Shown here: positions 60,323 to 64,000 of the stretch, one piece after another | Numbering within the stretch: position 1 is the stretch's first letter | How the letters are laid out: every line of letters begins with the position of its first letter | Origin: Strix aluco | Taxonomy: Eukaryota > Chordata > Aves > Strigiformes > Strigidae | NCBI RefSeq assembly: GCF_031877795.1 | Contig: NC_133935.1 | Location: 82,365,748-82,429,747, forward strand | Length of the DNA: 64,000 nucleotides | Direction: 5' to 3' | Made by a program: the position numbers and the translations under genes | Notes under the pieces: generated by a model | What the model was told of the DNA's origin: nothing | Database searches by the model: none | Seen by the model: the letters and a program-made list of their open reading frames with translations, nothing else

Positions 60323-62724
60323 CCACAGCCTCTGAACAGATTTGCACCACTCAAAACAGCAGTAGCCTTTCATTACATTCCCACCAAAGATTTTTGATTT
60401 ATTAAAACCTGATTAGTTGGGTTGCAAATCTGTGTATTTGTCTTGCGCCTTTGCTTAAACTCCTTGAAGGTCTGTCTGTTTTTCTGAAAAAAATGTGACT
60501 TAGTTTGTGTTGGAGCCCATGATTCAGTGAAACGCCACCTCAACTCAGCAGCACCTGAAAAATAATGGCTGTTTGTGATAGTGTTTTAATCAGAGAGAGA
60601 ACTTCCCCCAGGACGTGCATCTGACTCATTTTTCACAGAAACCCATCAACAGCGTGTGTCTGAAATGGCTTGAATGTTATCCTGGGATTAAACAGCCTAT
60701 TGTACCTCAGGTACAAAGTACTCTCTGATGCTTTTGTTTTTCTACATTTTTATAGCACACACTATCACACTAATGTGAACTGTTGGTCCCTATTGTCAAT
60801 TTTTAGGTTTCATGTGCTTTTCCAAAACAGCAGGTGTTGGCAAATGAAGAGTATCTGTGAGTAATTTTATAGTGTTTAGTAGTTAACACCCCTTGTTTTT
60901 TCTATGCCAGTGAAGAAAGTGAGGTAGGAAAAGAGGAAAAAAAAAGTGAGCAGAATTTCTAGACTAAGTACAGTAAAGTTTGTACTGATGGCTAACACAC
61001 ACCAAAGGCTGTTGTCTTCAGTGTGGATTATATTAAAATAAATTTAAGTTGAAAAATATCTTTCTTTTCTTCCAGCCTTAAGATAGACCAAGTTCTTTGT
61101 AAATTCTTTCAAGAACTTGCTGTCGCAACAAGACATTTGCTGTTAAATCAACCAGTTTCAGAAAATACTCTAGAATAGGAGAAACGTTTGATAATTTTCA
61201 CTCACAGTCAGACTTACGTGATGGCAGATGACAACTGTTTTTTTTGCTAAAGAGGGAAGAATTGATGAAAGGCTATTGTATTTTCATCAAGTTTGAAGGC
61301 ACTGGAGTGATAACTCTTAATCCTTCCAGAATGCAGTAACTGAAGCAACATCTGTTATGCTCAACCTCTTCATTTCCTATTTTATTGCTAGACATTTCGG
61401 GAATACCTTTGCAGAGATGATGCCTTGGTTTACTGCATTACAGTTCCTTGTTTCAAGGAGATACTTTGGCTTTGTTTATAGTAACATGAGAAATGCAAAG
61501 TTGGGTTTTTAATGTGCATTGAAGAAATGTCTTTGGTGGTAAGGTAAGAGGGAACCAAAGTTCATAACCAAGATACATTTTCCCCTCAGAAATTAGTTTG
61601 GGTTAAACTTCACTGATGAAAATTTCAGACTTGAACTTGCTCAACTTTATGTGAAGTTGATGAATTTTAGAATATGTTATACCTCATGGAAAGGTTTCCT
61701 GTCTGACCACTGTGGCTACATCTGTAAGTCAAAAAGAGGGTTTAAAGGCAATTTAGGCATACCGAGTGCTTTGAGAAGTAAGTTTTCTCTCTTCAGTTGC
61801 TGGCTGTAGTTAATGCTCAAAGCTATCTTGTGAAGAGTTCAGATGTTTGTTGATGTCTGGGTAATCAGTTGGCCCTGTTGCTCCTGGTCTGTCTGGGCCG
61901 CACAAATGAGAACTTGAACCTTCCCCAAAATGCTGAATATTCCCCTTGCTTGTATACAAGCACAGTGCAGACAGTGGGTGGATCTGTTTCAATCTCAATT
62001 TGTGCTTCACTGAGTACAGACATGCTGTTCCCCTTGCTCGCTAATAAGAGGACAGCTTGTGTCTGCCTTTCTTTGGGAGGATTCTGCAGTTAGTCTGCTT
62101 TTACCAGCCTACAGGATGCTTGTTTGCTGGATGCAGCTCCATGGGCTCAACTGAGTCTTGACTATTACTATGGATTTTGATTCTGTAAAGCATATGAAAT
62201 TTGCAGAGGCTGAGGGCAATCTGCTTGGAATGAAGTAGGTTATTGAGCAGGACTGAAATCCATAAAAGGCTTTATTTGTGTATTATTCTAGAGCTAATCC
62301 TTGTAATTTGGAATAGGTGTTGCCAAAACATTGTGTCAGTGTTCAGATTAGATGAAGTAGACTTTCTTCTGTGTACTGAGTTAAAAAATGCTTTTTAGCC
62401 ATTTCAGGTCATTTTCTGCAGAGATATAAGAATCTATGACAAATGGTCAGATTTTTCTGGATTTTTTTGTTTTGTTTTTGTTTGGGTTTTTTGTTGCTGT
62501 TTAACAGTGTAGTGGTAAAAAGTGGATCTTCATTAGTATGTTTACTGCATCATTGACTTCATCATTAACAAATAAATGGATATTTTGCTTGATGCCTGTG
62601 CACAAGGCCTAGACTAGAATTAACCTTGTGTTTGTCTTGTAAGAGAAACTTCTTAAGGTCTTTGCAGCATGTGCTTGTAGCTCTTCATCTTGCATCAGTA
62701 CTGAAATAAAAGTATTGATTTTGA
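60323..62724 (+). other. Probable intron, no confident exon
   Basis: AT-rich. A strong acceptor-like tract TCTTTCTTTTCTTCCAG ends at 61075 and is followed by a 34-codon open frame, discussed as a finding. No other gene or repeat was recognised. Confidence 0.45.
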
Positions 62725-63200
62725 GAGAATCACAGAATCATTCAGGTTGGAAAAGACCCTTGGGATCATCGAGTCCAGCCATCAGCCCTACTCTACAAAG
62801 TTCTCCCCTACACCATATCCCCCAGCATCTCATCCAAACGACCCTTAAACACATCCAGAGATGGTGACTCCACCACCTCCCTGGGCAGCCTATTCCACTG
62901 TCTGACCACTCTTTCTGTGAAACATCTTTTCCTAATGTCCAGTCTAAACCTCCCCTGTTGCAGTTTAAAGCCGTTCCCCCTTGTTCTGTCACTAATCACC
63001 TGTGAGAAGAGACCAGCACCAACCTCTCTACAATGTCCTTTCAGGTAGGTGTAGAGAGTGATGAGGTTTCCCCTCAGCCTTTTCCTCCTCAAACTGAACA
63101 GTCCCAGCTCCTTCAATCGCTCCTCACAGGATTTGTTCTCCAGGCCTTTCCCCAGCTTCGTTGCCCTCCTCTGCACTTGCTCCAGCACCTTGATATCTCG
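62725..63200 (-). mobile_element. CR1 LINE fragment, antisense (copy E)
   Basis: Tail AGAATCACAGAATCA is on the plus strand. The minus-strand frame is intact from the truncation at about 63200 ([20 protein letters not shown]) through the last residues ([17 protein letters not shown]) to its stop at 62808-62810. It is the same subfamily as copy A but lacks the frameshift, and reads about 110 nt less of the 5' side. Only the C-terminal 130 or so residues of the reverse-transcriptase ORF remain, so it cannot be mobile. Confidence 0.94.
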
Positions 63201-64000
63201 AGAGAAGTAGCATTGAAAACTTGATGGTAGGTTTGTGAGTGTCATCAAGGTACCTCAGTGTTTGTAATCTTCCTCTGAACCAGTAAAAAGAAAGTATTAA
63301 TGGTATATCTGTTAATTCACTGATTACTGAAGTCATTGTTTCTGTGCAACAGCAGAATAAATTAATAATTGTCATCTTATATGAACACTGGATATTTGTA
63401 AAACATATTCAGAGTGTCCAAAGAATGAGCCAAATTGTACCTCTCACTGTGATCTCTTAGTTGAAGGAGATGGATAACCTCTGTGGAGAATTCAGTTCTG
63501 ATTAACCAGTGTTATCCTTTAAAATAAAATATTCAAACAAATGCCTTTTCATTTTTGTTTTGTGGTCCTATACTGCTGCAGCTTTGTGCTTGCCTCTCAC
63601 TGATAATGGTATCTCAGTGTTTTCTGTGCTTAACTGATGTCTCCCATCTCCCTAGCAGAGGTTGGGGGAAAAACCCCAGACTTCTTTGACAGACGATTCT
63701 AAGTTTTATGGATAGATTAAATCTAAAAACTAGGTGTTACATCTAGCAAAAATTAATTGAAATAAAGGTGATGGATGTAATGGAGCCAGAAGGTTTATCT
63801 TACTGGTACAGCATTTTGTGGATAAACAGCCACAAAGTTTGAGGGATTGATTTTTTTTAAAACATTTTTTTTTCTTTGTGTTGTTTTAACCAAACTCTGG
63901 ATTTGTTTTATATTAATATTGTTTTATATTAATAAATGTTTTAGCTGATGCAAAATAAATGGATACAAAAAAATTTGTGCTGGTATTGCTCGATACCAGT
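63201..64000 (+). other. Probable intron, window end
   Basis: AT-rich sequence, no gene. GTTTTATATTAATA occurs at 63905-63918 and again at 63921-63934 (16-bp period). The plus-strand T excess persists to the end, so no transcript end is evident in the window. Confidence 0.45.

Noticed and set aside
1..64000. tRNA, rRNA, CRISPR array, prokaryotic operon or phage content
   Set aside because: No T-loop consensus of the GGTTCGAATCC type, no direct-repeat/spacer pattern and no dense coding was seen on either strand. The repeats are those of a bird genome.

Overview
The window reads as vertebrate nuclear DNA, almost certainly from a bird. It carries five 5'-truncated CR1 LINE fragments with the CR1 hallmark of 8-bp tail repeats instead of poly(A). 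It also holds a solo LTR of the avian endogenous-retrovirus type (TGTATTGGG... to ...CCCACTACA). No mammalian SINE or L1 was recognised. It is AT-rich with one strong CpG island. There are no prokaryotic-style genes. Nearly every long open frame is chance, a frame shadow in the CpG island, or the decayed C-terminal end of the CR1 reverse-transcriptase ORF.

Layout. 1-17.4 kb is gene-poor and probably intergenic. It holds one CR1 copy (2641-3225), a fossil repeat built around GACACCTAA/TTAGGTGTC motifs (about 7400-7905) and a purine-rich tract (about 13.08-13.23 kb). 17.45-18.65 kb is a CpG island with GC boxes, an ETS site, two copies of the YY1-type element AAGATGGCGGC on a 66-bp imperfect duplication, and a good splice donor (17942|17943). 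I read it as the promoter and a probably non-coding first exon of a plus-strand housekeeping-type gene. From there to the end (about 46 kb) the plus strand looks T- and G-rich by eye. That fits a long plus-strand transcript that continues beyond the window, with most of this stretch being intron.

The best internal exon candidate ends at 41810, with a near-consensus donor (AAAG|GTAAGA) and a 24-codon ATG-initiated frame. I could not assign it to a protein family, and the gene is unnamed. A few other splice-site pairs (29180-29222, 35717-35740) and isolated strong acceptors (28236, 45425, 61075) are recorded as hypotheses only.

Mobile DNA in the transcribed half is CR1 at 49041-49910 (sense), a solo LTR at 55795-57482 split by an antisense CR1 at 56121-56891, and two more antisense CR1 copies at 59885-60322 and 62725-63200. 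I found no convincing tRNA, rRNA, CRISPR array or recognisable microRNA, and no evidence of an undescribed biological system. The more informative observations are the duplicated YY1/ATG module, the strand asymmetry, the palindromic fossil repeat and the nested insertion.
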